In this document: in pieces, positions 24,868-34,854 of the stretch
How the letters are laid out: each line of letters begins with the position of its first letter
How positions within the stretch are numbered: the first letter of the stretch is position 1
DNA from: JAJPKK01 sp963787675
GTDB lineage: Bacteria > Pseudomonadota > Alphaproteobacteria > Rhizobiales > Xanthobacteraceae
Length of the DNA stretch: 64,000 bases
NCBI GenBank assembly: GCA_963787675.1
Contig: CAWBDV010000003.1
Location: forward strand, 62,001 to 126,000
Direction: 5' to 3'
The notes under the pieces: generated by a model
What the model saw: only the letters and a program-made list of their open reading frames with translations
Databases searched by the model: none
What the model was told of the DNA's origin: nothing
Program-made: the position numbers and the translations under genes

Positions 24868-27564
24868 ATGTCGACCTATCGCCTCGATAAGATTATATCG
24901 CCGCGCTCTGTGGCCGTCGTCGGAGCGAGCCCCAACGCAGGCTCGGTCGGTCGGCACATCGTCGCCAACATCGTAAGTGCCGGGTTCCCCGGGCCGATCC
25001 ACGTCGTCAATCCGCACTACGCCGCGATCGAGGGCATTGCCACCGCCGCATCGCTGAGCGCAATCAAGGAGCCGCCTGATCTTGTCGTGATCGCCGTGCC
25101 GCCGGCGGCCGTGCCTGACACCGTCGCAGAGGCCGTGCGCTGCGGCGTTCCGGCCGCGGTGATCATCACGGCGGGGTTGGGCCATGGCGCTGGCTCGCTC
25201 GCCGAAGCAACCGAGCGGGCGGCACGCGCGCGCGGTCTGCGGCTGATCGGTCCCAATTGTCTCGGCGTTCTGGTTCCTGCGGCCCGGTTGAACGCGAGTT
25301 TCGCGACCCGGATGCCGCCGCAGGGCGATGTCGCCGTCATATCGCAGTCGGGCGCGATCGCGGCCGGCATGATCGAATGGGCGGCACGGCGGACCGTCGG
25401 TTTCTCCGCAGTGGTGTCGATCGGCGACCAGGTCGACATCGATTTCAGCGATCTTCTCGATTTTTTTGCGATGGATCGGCCGACCCGTTCGATCGTGCTC
25501 TACGTCGAATCCATCAAGAATGCGCAGAAGTTCATGTCGGCCGCCCGCGCCGCGGCCCGCACGAAGCCCGTCATCGTCATCAAGGCAGGCCGTCACGCCC
25601 AGGGCGCAAAGGCGGCGGCTACTCACACCGGGGCGCTCGCGGGATCGGACGCGGTTTACGATGCCGTGTTCCGCCGGGCGGGCCTTCTGCGCGTCTTCGA
25701 TCTCGATGAATTATTCGACGCGACCGAGACGTTGAGCCGCTTGCAGCCGTTTGCCGGGGAGCGTCTCGCCATTTTGACCAACGGCGGCGGGATTGGTGTG
25801 CTCGCGGTCGATCGCCTCATCGATCTCGGCGGCGTGCTGGCGGAAATCTCTCCGGACGCCATGGCGCGGCTTGATTCGGTCTTGCCGCCGACCTGGTCGA
25901 AGGCCGATCCCATCGACATCGTCGGCGATGCCGACGCCGCCCGCTATACGTCGGCTCTCGAGATATTGCTCGCAGACAAGGCGAACGACGCGGTGCTCGT
26001 GCTTAACGTGCCGACGGCGCTTGCGTCGCCGGCCGCGACCGCGGAGGCGGTTGCGGCCGTCGTCACCCGTTACCGCGCGACGGTCGTGCGGCCGAAGCCG
26101 GTGTTTGCCGTCTGGGTCGGGAGCGACGAAACAGTCGCCGCAAAATTCTCCGCGGCTAAGGTTCCCAACTATGCGACCGAGGCAGAAGCGATTTACGGCT
26201 TTACCCATCTGGTGCGCTATGCCCAGACGCGCGATGCCCTGTTGCAGACGCCGCCAAGCCTTCCCACGAGCTTCGTTCCTGACGTTGCCGCGGCGCGGGT
26301 GGTGGTCGAGGAGGCGTTGCGCAATGGGCGACGCTGGCTCGATCCGATCACCGCCGCGCAGGTACTGACGGCTTATGCCGTGCCGACGGTTCCGGTTGTG
26401 CTCGCCCGAGACCCGGAACAGGCGGCCACCGTCGCGACGCCTTTCTTGGCCGCCGGGCAGTCGGTGGCCGTCAAAATTCAATCGCCTGACATTGTGCACA
26501 AGTCGGACATCGGGGGCGTGCGGCTCGGTCTGACGTCCGAAGTCGCAGTCCGCGACGCCGCAGCTGACATCATCGCGCGGGCGCGAGAAGCAAAGCCCGA
26601 TGCCGAGATCACTGGGGTGATCGTCCAGCCGATGATCGTCCGGCCAAAGGCGCATGAACTTCTGGTGGGACTGGCCGACGACCCGACTTTCGGTCCGGTC
26701 CTCGCCTTCGGGCAGGGCGGAACGGCGGTCGAGGCGATCGATGACAAGGCCCTGGCGCTGCCTCCGCTCGATCTCGTCATGGCGCGCAATCTGATCGCCC
26801 GCACGCGTGTGTTCCGTCTGCTCAAGGGCTATCGCAATGTGCCGCCCGCCAAAACCGAGGACATCGCGCTGACGCTCGTGAAGCTCGCTCAGCTCGCGGC
26901 CGACGTGCCGGAGATCCGCGAACTCGACATCAATCCGCTGCTGGCGGACGAGACCGGCGTTCTTGCGCTCGATGCGCGCATCGCCGTCGCTCCGCTTGAC
27001 GCCGCCATGAAACGCGCGGGCAGCTATGGCCGCTTCGCCGTGCGGCCGTACCCGAGCGAATGGGAGCAGCAGCTCACACTCGCCGATGGGAGCAAGATTT
27101 TCGTACGGCCGATCCGTCCGGATGATGAGGCGGTGCTGCGCGCGTTTCTTGAAAAGATCACCGCGGAGGATTTGCGCCTGCGCTTCTTCGCGCCGATCAA
27201 GGACTTCAGCCACGCCTTCCTGGCGCGCCTCACGCAGCTCGATTATGCCCGCGCAATCGCCTTCGCGGCATTCGACAAGCCAGGCGGCGATTTGTTGGGG
27301 GTTGTTCGGCTGCATGCCGACGCCAACCACGAGAAGGGCGAATATGCGATCTTGATCCGCTCCGACCTCAAAGGCCGCGGCCTCGGCTGGGCACTGATGG
27401 AATTGATGATCCGTTATGCTCGCGGCGAAGGGCTGACCGCGATCGAGGGGCAGGTGCTGAAAGACAACGTGACGATGCTCCAGATGTGCCGCGAACTCGG
27501 GTTTTCAGTCGCCGACGATCCCGAAGACGGCACCATCGCCGTCGTCTCGTTGCAGATTCACTGA
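24868..27564 (+). CDS. ADP-forming acyl-CoA synthetase / GNAT acetyltransferase fusion (Pat/YfiQ-like)
   Basis: The 898-residue protein has the NDP-forming acyl-CoA synthetase domains in order: CoA-binding (SVAVVGASPNAGSVG, about 13-27), succinyl-CoA ligase-like (GPNCLG; THTGALAG with His253), ATP-grasp (about 480-700) and a C-terminal GNAT domain (about 735-898; RSDLKGRGLGWALME acetyl-CoA loop). This is the layout of protein lysine acetyltransferases such as Pat that silence acetyl-CoA synthetase. His253 sits where ADP-forming synthetases carry the phosphorylated His, so this copy could also make or break acyl-CoA. The ATG at 24868 drops a 16-residue Arg-rich extension. A FixK box lies upstream. 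Confidence 0.88.
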   Translation: MSTYRLDKIISPRSVAVVGASPNAGSVGRHIVANIVSAGFPGPIHVVNPHYAAIEGIATAASLSAIKEPPDLVVIAVPPAAVPDTVAEAVRCGVPAAVIITAGLGHGAGSLAEATERAARARGLRLIGPNCLGVLVPAARLNASFATRMPPQGDVAVISQSGAIAAGMIEWAARRTVGFSAVVSIGDQVDIDFSDLLDFFAMDRPTRSIVLYVESIKNAQKFMSAARAAARTKPVIVIKAGRHAQGAKAAATHTGALAGSDAVYDAVFRRAGLLRVFDLDELFDATETLSRLQPFAGERLAILTNGGGIGVLAVDRLIDLGGVLAEISPDAMARLDSVLPPTWSKADPIDIVGDADAARYTSALEILLADKANDAVLVLNVPTALASPAATAEAVAAVVTRYRATVVRPKPVFAVWVGSDETVAAKFSAAKVPNYATEAEAIYGFTHLVRYAQTRDALLQTPPSLPTSFVPDVAAARVVVEEALRNGRRWLDPITAAQVLTAYAVPTVPVVLARDPEQAATVATPFLAAGQSVAVKIQSPDIVHKSDIGGVRLGLTSEVAVRDAAADIIARAREAKPDAEITGVIVQPMIVRPKAHELLVGLADDPTFGPVLAFGQGGTAVEAIDDKALALPPLDLVMARNLIARTRVFRLLKGYRNVPPAKTEDIALTLVKLAQLAADVPEIRELDINPLLADETGVLALDARIAVAPLDAAMKRAGSYGRFAVRPYPSEWEQQLTLADGSKIFVRPIRPDDEAVLRAFLEKITAEDLRLRFFAPIKDFSHAFLARLTQLDYARAIAFAAFDKPGGDLLGVVRLHADANHEKGEYAILIRSDLKGRGLGWALMELMIRYARGEGLTAIEGQVLKDNVTMLQMCRELGFSVADDPEDGTIAVVSLQIH

Positions 27565-27675
27565 GGACAGCCCGCTTTTTTGCGGCGGGTGCGGATTGTG
27601 ATTTATCATCCGTGGCTTGCTGCCGGTCCGAAGCTCCTCTAATACGCGGCTGATGGACCAACCAAAGCCCCCGCA

Positions 27676-29168
<1,493 letters not shown>

Positions 29169-29172
<4 letters not shown>

Positions 29173-30128
29173 GCGTGGTCCACCCCTACACCAAGTTGCG
29201 CGCCGAGTTGGCACAACGTGACAGGAGCCTGCGCGAGAAAGTGGTTTCGCTCGATGAAGCTGCCTCGTTCGTTCACGACGGCGATGTCGTCGGCATCGGC
29301 GGCAGCACCATGTCGCGCACGCCGATGGGACTGATCTGGGCGCTTATCCGTGCCAAGCGCAAAAAGCTCACCTGCGCCCGCAGCATCATCTCGAGCGACG
29401 GCGACCTGCTGTTGGGCGCCGGCGCAAGCGAACACATCATCACCAGCTGGTTCAGCCAGGGCATCCTGTGGGGCGTGTCGAAGGTGATGCGGCACCATAT
29501 CGAAACCGGCAAGGCGAAGTACGAAGAGTGGAGCCACATGGCGATGGGCATGCGCTTTCGCGCGGGCGCGACGGGCGTGCCGTTCCTGCCGATCCGCTCG
29601 ATGCTGGGCTCCGACGTGCTGCGGCTGCGGCCGGAAGCCAAGGAAATGACGTGCCCGTTCACCAACGAGCAGCTGTTGCTCGTGCCGGCGCTCAATCCCG
29701 ACGTGGCCTTGATCCACGTGCAACGCTGCGATCCATACGGCAACGCGCAAGTTGACGGGCTCCAGTTCATGGACGCGGATCTTGCCATGGCGGCGACACG
29801 GGTGATCCTGACCACGGAGCGCATCATCTCCAACGATCAGATCCGGCGCGCGCCCGACCACACCAAGATTCCGTTCTTCGCGGTGGATGCGGTGGTCGAG
29901 CTGCCGTTCGGCAGCGCGCCGCATGAGTGTTACGGCGTTTACGAGCCGATGATGCGGCACATGGAATTCTACGTCGATCTCGTGAACAAGGAGCCGGTCA
30001 AGGGGATGCGGGAGTATCTCGATCGGTTCGTCTATGCTCCGAAATCATGGACCGAGTTCCTCGAGCTCATCGGCCTGGACGACATTCTGTCGGCAAGCCG
30101 CGAGGGACGTTCGATCTACAACGCTTAA
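29169..30128 (+). CDS. CoA-transferase alpha subunit (glutaconate CoA-transferase A-like)
   Basis: The 319-residue protein belongs to family I CoA-transferase alpha subunits. It carries the glycine-rich DGDVVGIGGSTMSRTP CoA-binding loop near the N-terminus, plus the segment HVQRCDPYGNAQVDG seen in the GctA/IpdA group. It overlaps the PLP gene by 4 bp and precedes the beta subunit by 6 bp. The dimer would move CoA between carboxylic acids in a catabolic route. The exact acid is unknown; steroid-ring IpdAB-like and glutaconate-like options remain. Confidence 0.83.
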
Positions 30129-30134
30129 GGGCCG

Positions 30135-30905
30135 ATGACGCTGAAGTCCGATTATACTGCCGGCGAGCTGCTCGCGATCCTGAGCGCGCGCCAGCTCAAA
30201 GAGGGGCAGGTGGTGTTCGCCGGCGTCGGCATTCCGCTGCTGGCGGCGACGCTTGCGCAGCGCCTGCACTGTCCTGGCCTCACGATCCTGTTCGAGGGTG
30301 GCGTCGTCGGCGCGTTCATCGAGCCCGGCAAGTTGCCGCCGTCGACCAATGATCAGCGCTGCACGGCCCGTGCCAACATGGTGCTCGGCAGCGCCGAAGT
30401 GCTGTTGCTGTTGCAGCGCGGCTATGTCGACATCGGCTTCATGGGCGGCGCCCAGATCGATCAGTACGGCAATCTCAACAGCTCGTTCATCGGCGACCCG
30501 GAACACCCGAAGACCCGGCTGCCGGGTACCGGCGGGGGCAACGACATCTCGAGCCTCACCAACATGATCGTGACGATGAAGCACGAGAAGCGCCGCTTCG
30601 TCGAAAACGTCGACTTCATCACCAGCCCGGGCTGGCTCAAGGGGCGCAAGACGCGGAGCGCCGCCGGGCTTGCAATGGGCGGCATGTATCGCGTCGTCAC
30701 CGATCTCGCGGTCTTCGGCTTCGACGAGCACACACACCGCATGAAGCCTCTTGCGCTCAATCCCGGCGTCACCCGCGAACAGGTGCAGGACAACACCGGA
30801 TTCAAGCTTGAGTTCGATCACGATACCGGCGTTACCGAGCCGCCGACCGGCCACGAGCTCAGCACGCTGCGCGCGCTCGATCCACAGCGCCTCTACATCG
30901 GCTGA
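30135..30905 (+). CDS. CoA-transferase beta subunit
   Basis: The 256-residue beta subunit has the catalytic Glu54 in LFEGGVVG, the residue that forms the glutamyl-CoA thioester in family I CoA-transferases. Other family segments are GAQIDQYGNLNSS and GTGGGNDISS. It pairs with the alpha subunit just upstream. The LLM oxidoreductase gene follows after about 70 bp on the same strand. Confidence 0.83.
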   Translation: MTLKSDYTAGELLAILSARQLKEGQVVFAGVGIPLLAATLAQRLHCPGLTILFEGGVVGAFIEPGKLPPSTNDQRCTARANMVLGSAEVLLLLQRGYVDIGFMGGAQIDQYGNLNSSFIGDPEHPKTRLPGTGGGNDISSLTNMIVTMKHEKRRFVENVDFITSPGWLKGRKTRSAAGLAMGGMYRVVTDLAVFGFDEHTHRMKPLALNPGVTREQVQDNTGFKLEFDHDTGVTEPPTGHELSTLRALDPQRLYIG

Positions 30906-30978
30906 CCGAAATGAACCCGAAAAGCACAGTTCATAACCGCAAGGCGGCCTCAAAGAGTAAACATCCAGGAGTAACGAC

Positions 30979-31935
30979 ATGACATCCTTGAGCCGGACGT
31001 TTGGCATCGCGGCGCGCAACTTCACCGCCTATCCCGAAATGCCGGATGCCCACGCCCTGGTGGATTACGGCGTCAGGATGGAGCAACTCGGCTTCGACTC
31101 GCTGTGGGTCTGGGATCACGTCCTGCTTGGGGTCGATCCGAATTTTCCGATCCTGGAGTCGCTCACGATTTTGACCGCAATCGCGGCCCGCACGAAGAAG
31201 ATCAAGCTCGGAACGGGCATTCTCGTTCTGCCGCTGCGCAATCCGGTGATCCTTGCGAAACAATTGGGGACGATGGACCTCTTGTCGGATGGCCGGCTGA
31301 TCATGGGGATGGCGTCCGGCTGGTACAAGCGGGAGTTCGATGCGGTCGGCGTCCCGTTCGACAAGCGCGGCAAGATCATGGACGAGAATCTCGACATCCT
31401 CACCCGCTTCTGGACCGAGGACATGGTCAAGGGCGAGTTCATGTTCCACAAAATTCCGGCCGGCGTGATGTATCCGAAGCCGGTCCAGAAACCGCGGCCG
31501 CCGATTCTGATCGGTGGCTATGTCGACCGCGTGCTCAAGCGCGCTGCCGTCGCCGGTGACGGCTGGCTCACTTACTTCTATCGGCCGGAAAGCTTTGCGA
31601 AATCGTGGGAAAAAATTCGCGGCTTCGCCAAGGAAGCCGGCAAGGACCCTGACAAGCTGTTGAACGCGTCGCAGTTGCCCATCCGCGTCGGCAAGTCGCG
31701 CGCCGCGATCGAGAGCGAGATGATGGAGTGGCTCGGGAAGGAGTGGGACTACGCCTCGTGGAGTGAGTCGACCAAGGACAGCGCCATCCTCGGCACCGTC
31801 GATGAGTGCGTCGCCCAGTTGAAGGAGCATCTCGCAGTCGGCACGCAGAAGCTCATTTTCGTGCCGTATCGCTACGAGCCGGAGCAGATCGAGATCATCG
31901 CGCGCGAGATCATCCCGCGGCTCAAAAACGGCTGA
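30979..31935 (+). CDS. LLM class flavin-dependent (possibly F420) oxidoreductase
   Basis: The 318-residue TIM-barrel protein is in the luciferase-like monooxygenase superfamily (LGFDSLWVWDH near 35, KLGTGILVLPLRNP near 75, GGYVDRVLKRAA near 180). Such enzymes use FMNH2 or F420 to oxygenate or reduce small organics. A CAGGAG lies before the ATG. It follows the CoA-transferase genes and may share their operon. Cofactor and substrate are not determinable here. Confidence 0.83.
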   Translation: MTSLSRTFGIAARNFTAYPEMPDAHALVDYGVRMEQLGFDSLWVWDHVLLGVDPNFPILESLTILTAIAARTKKIKLGTGILVLPLRNPVILAKQLGTMDLLSDGRLIMGMASGWYKREFDAVGVPFDKRGKIMDENLDILTRFWTEDMVKGEFMFHKIPAGVMYPKPVQKPRPPILIGGYVDRVLKRAAVAGDGWLTYFYRPESFAKSWEKIRGFAKEAGKDPDKLLNASQLPIRVGKSRAAIESEMMEWLGKEWDYASWSESTKDSAILGTVDECVAQLKEHLAVGTQKLIFVPYRYEPEQIEIIAREIIPRLKNG

Positions 31936-31978
31936 GATCGGTCCGCTCTATTGAAATTGGGATGCCGGCGCAGCCGAC

Positions 31979-32326
31979 TCACGCCGGCTGGTGTTCGTGC
32001 TTGACGGTGAACACTAAGCTCGCGCTGTCGGTCTTGCCCTCATTGAGGGTGGCGTGAGGGTCCTTCGGCTCGAACAGAACGCTCTCGCCGGGATAGAGGG
32101 TGAATTTCTCGCGGCTGGTGTCGAACGAGAGTTCGCCTTCGAGAACGAAGAAAACCTGCGACCAGGAATCATGATGATGCAATTCGCCGCCGGCGCCGGG
32201 TGGCGCCTTGGACACCTGCACTGAAAACTCGCCATCGCCGAACGGGACGATGTTGGTGACCTTCAGCCCGCCAAAATGCGCCGGCGGCGTGAAACCCTCC
32301 GGATTTTTCTCGCGCCAGATTTTCAT
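31979..32326 (-). CDS. Small cupin-domain protein
   Basis: The 115-residue single cupin has the metal-binding pattern GGELHHHDSWSQVFFVLEGEL in motif 1 and PHATLNEG in motif 2. The metal ligands appear intact. It converges on the LLM gene and lies 11 bp after the ThDP enzyme on the minus strand, so it is probably co-transcribed with that gene. It may be a dioxygenase, an isomerase or a sensor; unknown. Confidence 0.8.
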   Translation of the reverse strand: MKIWREKNPEGFTPPAHFGGLKVTNIVPFGDGEFSVQVSKAPPGAGGELHHHDSWSQVFFVLEGELSFDTSREKFTLYPGESVLFEPKDPHATLNEGKTDSASLVFTVKHEHQPA

Positions 32327-32337
32327 CGGACCAACTC

Positions 32338-33981
32338 CTATTTCGAGATATAGGCCATGTAGGGGCTGAGCACCGAGCGAACCGGTATCTGGACGATCGC
32401 CGGCTTTCCCGATTCAAGGGCAGCCTGTATCGCCGCTGCGATCTCTGGCGCGGTTCGCGCGTGCGCGCCGAAGCCGCCGAGCCCTTCTGCGACTTTCGCC
32501 CAATCGCGCCGCGGCAGATCCATCTCGAATTCGCCCCCATAAGCCATCTTTTGCGGCAACGCGATCGCGCCCCATTTCTCATCGTCGAGCACGACGACAA
32601 CCACCGGTCGGCCGTAGCGCGCCGCCGTTTCGAGTTCGGTCACGTGGTAGCCGATGCCGCCGTCGCCGACGAAGACGACAGCCGGTCGGTCGGGCGCTGC
32701 GAAGCGCGCCCCGATTGCGTAGGGCACTTCCGCACCGAGTGCGCCGGCTTGCCCGGCACGGAGATAGCGGAAGGGCTCCTTGAGCTGCAGGCGGGCATCA
32801 ACCCAGAAGTCCACATTGCCGTGGGAGGAGACCAACGTCACGTCGTCGGGCAGCGTAGATAATACAGCATCGGTCGCGGCAACCGGGTGCAACGGGCCGT
32901 CGCCATCGCTCGGCTCGAATTGCGCAGCGCGCTCGGCGCGCCACGCGCTTGCCAAGCCATCGATCCAGGCACGATCGACCCGTGGCGCCGCTATCTCCGT
33001 AAGCGCGTCGACAAACGCCGACGGTGAAGCGACCACGCCCACATCGGCTTTGCGATTGCGCCCGAGCCGCTCGGGATCGACGACGCATTGCACCACTCGC
33101 GTGCCGGGGCCGAGCGCTCGCCCGAATTCGAGGTCGAACTCGAAATGATGTCCCAGCAGTATCACGAGATCGGCTCCGCCTAGTGCGCGGCGCAGCGTGG
33201 TGTTGCACGGCGTATAGCCTGGCCCGATACACAAGCGATGGGTTTCGTCGATCACGCCGCGGGCGAGCCGCAAAGTCGCGAAGGGCAAGTGCAATCGCTC
33301 AACGATATTCGTGAGTTGTGCCGGCAAATCCCAACGAACGTCATCGCCGATGAGAAGCACGATACGCCGCTCTTGGGCGATCACCGCTGCGATCGCGTCG
33401 CGATCTCGCACCGCCAAGCCGGGCAGGGCGCGGGAGAAGGTCGGCATCGGCATATCTATGGCTGGCGCCGCGAGCACATTGACCGGAAGCTCTAGAAACG
33501 CCGGGCCCGGCGTGCCGGACCACATCCGCCGGAACGCCATCTCGATGAATTCAGGGATGCGCTCCGTCTGCAGCACGCGCGCAGCAAACTTGGTCACTGG
33601 CGCCATGATCGGAATATGATCCGCCGACATGCCGGCGCCGCGTTCAAACGAAGCGGTGTTGGCCTGCGCGCCCAGAATGAGAAGTGGCGTGCCCGCCATT
33701 TTCGCGGTTAGCGCTGGGGTGACAGTATTGGTCACGCCCGGGCCGAGCGTCACTGCTGCGACACCCGGTACACCGGTGACACGCGAGACCGCCTCCGCCA
33801 TGAAGCAGGCGCCGGCTTCGTGGCGCGTGTGATGCAGCGGCAGCGAGTGAGAAGCGCATGCGTTGTAGATCGAATTGAGCGGGCCGCCGGAGACCGAGAA
33901 CATCTGGCGCACGCCCATCGCCTGGAGCGATTTGACGACGAGATCGCCGCCCTCGAATCGATTGGCGCGTCGTTCAGCCAT
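32338..33981 (-). CDS. Thiamine diphosphate-dependent enzyme (acetolactate synthase-like)
   Basis: The 547-residue protein has the three ThDP-enzyme domains. The catalytic Glu55 is in HTRHEAGACFMAEA. A central FAD/ADP-like domain follows, then a C-terminal PP domain with GDG near 445, where the usual NN is DD (VVVVVLDDEKWG). It resembles acetolactate synthase, oxalyl-CoA decarboxylase and related decarboxylases/ligases, but no specific subgroup is recognised. It is linked to the cupin (11 bp) and SDR genes (5 bp). Confidence 0.82.
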   Translation of the reverse strand: MAERRANRFEGGDLVVKSLQAMGVRQMFSVSGGPLNSIYNACASHSLPLHHTRHEAGACFMAEAVSRVTGVPGVAAVTLGPGVTNTVTPALTAKMAGTPLLILGAQANTASFERGAGMSADHIPIMAPVTKFAARVLQTERIPEFIEMAFRRMWSGTPGPAFLELPVNVLAAPAIDMPMPTFSRALPGLAVRDRDAIAAVIAQERRIVLLIGDDVRWDLPAQLTNIVERLHLPFATLRLARGVIDETHRLCIGPGYTPCNTTLRRALGGADLVILLGHHFEFDLEFGRALGPGTRVVQCVVDPERLGRNRKADVGVVASPSAFVDALTEIAAPRVDRAWIDGLASAWRAERAAQFEPSDGDGPLHPVAATDAVLSTLPDDVTLVSSHGNVDFWVDARLQLKEPFRYLRAGQAGALGAEVPYAIGARFAAPDRPAVVFVGDGGIGYHVTELETAARYGRPVVVVVLDDEKWGAIALPQKMAYGGEFEMDLPRRDWAKVAEGLGGFGAHARTAPEIAAAIQAALESGKPAIVQIPVRSVLSPYMAYISK

Positions 33982-33986
33982 GACGG

Positions 33987-34769
33987 TCAGTACGCACGTG
34001 ACTTGCCGCCGTCGATCGCGATGGCGGCGCCAGTGACATATTCGGCGGCATCCGACACCAGGACCGCGGCAAGCTTGCCGAAGTCCGCAGCGTGGCCCAT
34101 GCGCCGCAGCGGCACCTCATCAAGCCAGATCGCCTCCGCCGCCTCGCGGCTGATGCCCTTCTCCTTCTGGGTCGCATCGATCAGGCTCACCATGCGGTCG
34201 GTGTCGATCGGACCCGGACACAGCGTGTTCACGAGAATATTGTCGCTTGCGAGCTCGACCGAGAGCGTCTTGGCAATGCCGGTGATCGCGAGCCGCGTCG
34301 AATTCGACAGCACCATGCTTGGCTGCGCGGTTTTTACCCCGACGGTTGTGATGCACAGAATGCGGCCGCCGCTGTTCGCCCGCATCGACGGGATCACGCG
34401 GTGCAGAAGGTCGACGACCGGCATCACCGTCATGTTGAGCGCGGCCTGCCACGTCTCGCGATCGATGCTCGTGAATGGTCCGGCGGCTGGCCCTCCAGTG
34501 TTGGCGATCAGGATGTCGATGCCGCCAAAACGACGCAGCACTTCGTCGACGCCGCGGGCAATGCTCGCGGGATCGCAAAGATCCATGGCCAAGGGCAAGG
34601 TCTCAGCGGTGCGGGCAATGGCCTGAGCCTCTCGCTTCAAATCGTCGAGACTGCGCCCCGTCATCGCGACGCGCGCACCCTCCGCTCCGAGAGCGCGCGC
34701 GCAGGCGAGACCGAGGCCGCGCGAGGCCGCCGTGACCAGGGCACGTTTGCCCCGCAATCCGAGGTCCAT
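33987..34769 (-). CDS. Short-chain dehydrogenase/reductase with altered catalytic site
   Basis: The 260-residue classical SDR fold has TAASRGLG (13-20) for nucleotide binding and NTGG at 90-93. The usual YxxxK is replaced: aligned positions read Ser155 and Arg159 in MVLSNSTRLAITG. SDRs with this change are known and may be inactive as reductases or use another mechanism. The C-terminal DGGKSR end is normal. It is transcribed just ahead of the ThDP gene on the minus strand. Confidence 0.82.
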   Translation of the reverse strand: MDLGLRGKRALVTAASRGLGLACARALGAEGARVAMTGRSLDDLKREAQAIARTAETLPLAMDLCDPASIARGVDEVLRRFGGIDILIANTGGPAAGPFTSIDRETWQAALNMTVMPVVDLLHRVIPSMRANSGGRILCITTVGVKTAQPSMVLSNSTRLAITGIAKTLSVELASDNILVNTLCPGPIDTDRMVSLIDATQKEKGISREAAEAIWLDEVPLRRMGHAADFGKLAAVLVSDAAEYVTGAAIAIDGGKSRAY

Positions 34770-34854
34770 CCCGTCGCTCCGTCCCCGAAAATTCGTGCGA
34801 CCTTATTGTGCTTTCGGGGAAGCAGCAACGTCGCGGCGCGGCCGCAGCGAAGAA

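Noticed and set aside
25711..27330. A 539-residue minus-strand frame
   Set aside because: It is antisense to the Pat-like gene and has no recognisable domain.
27565..27600. Terminator after the Pat-like gene
   Set aside because: Only a 5-bp stem with the T-run in the loop; too weak to call.
31964..31988. Hairpin between the LLM and cupin genes
   Set aside because: A 7-bp perfect stem exists, but one arm lies in the cupin coding region and no U-run follows.
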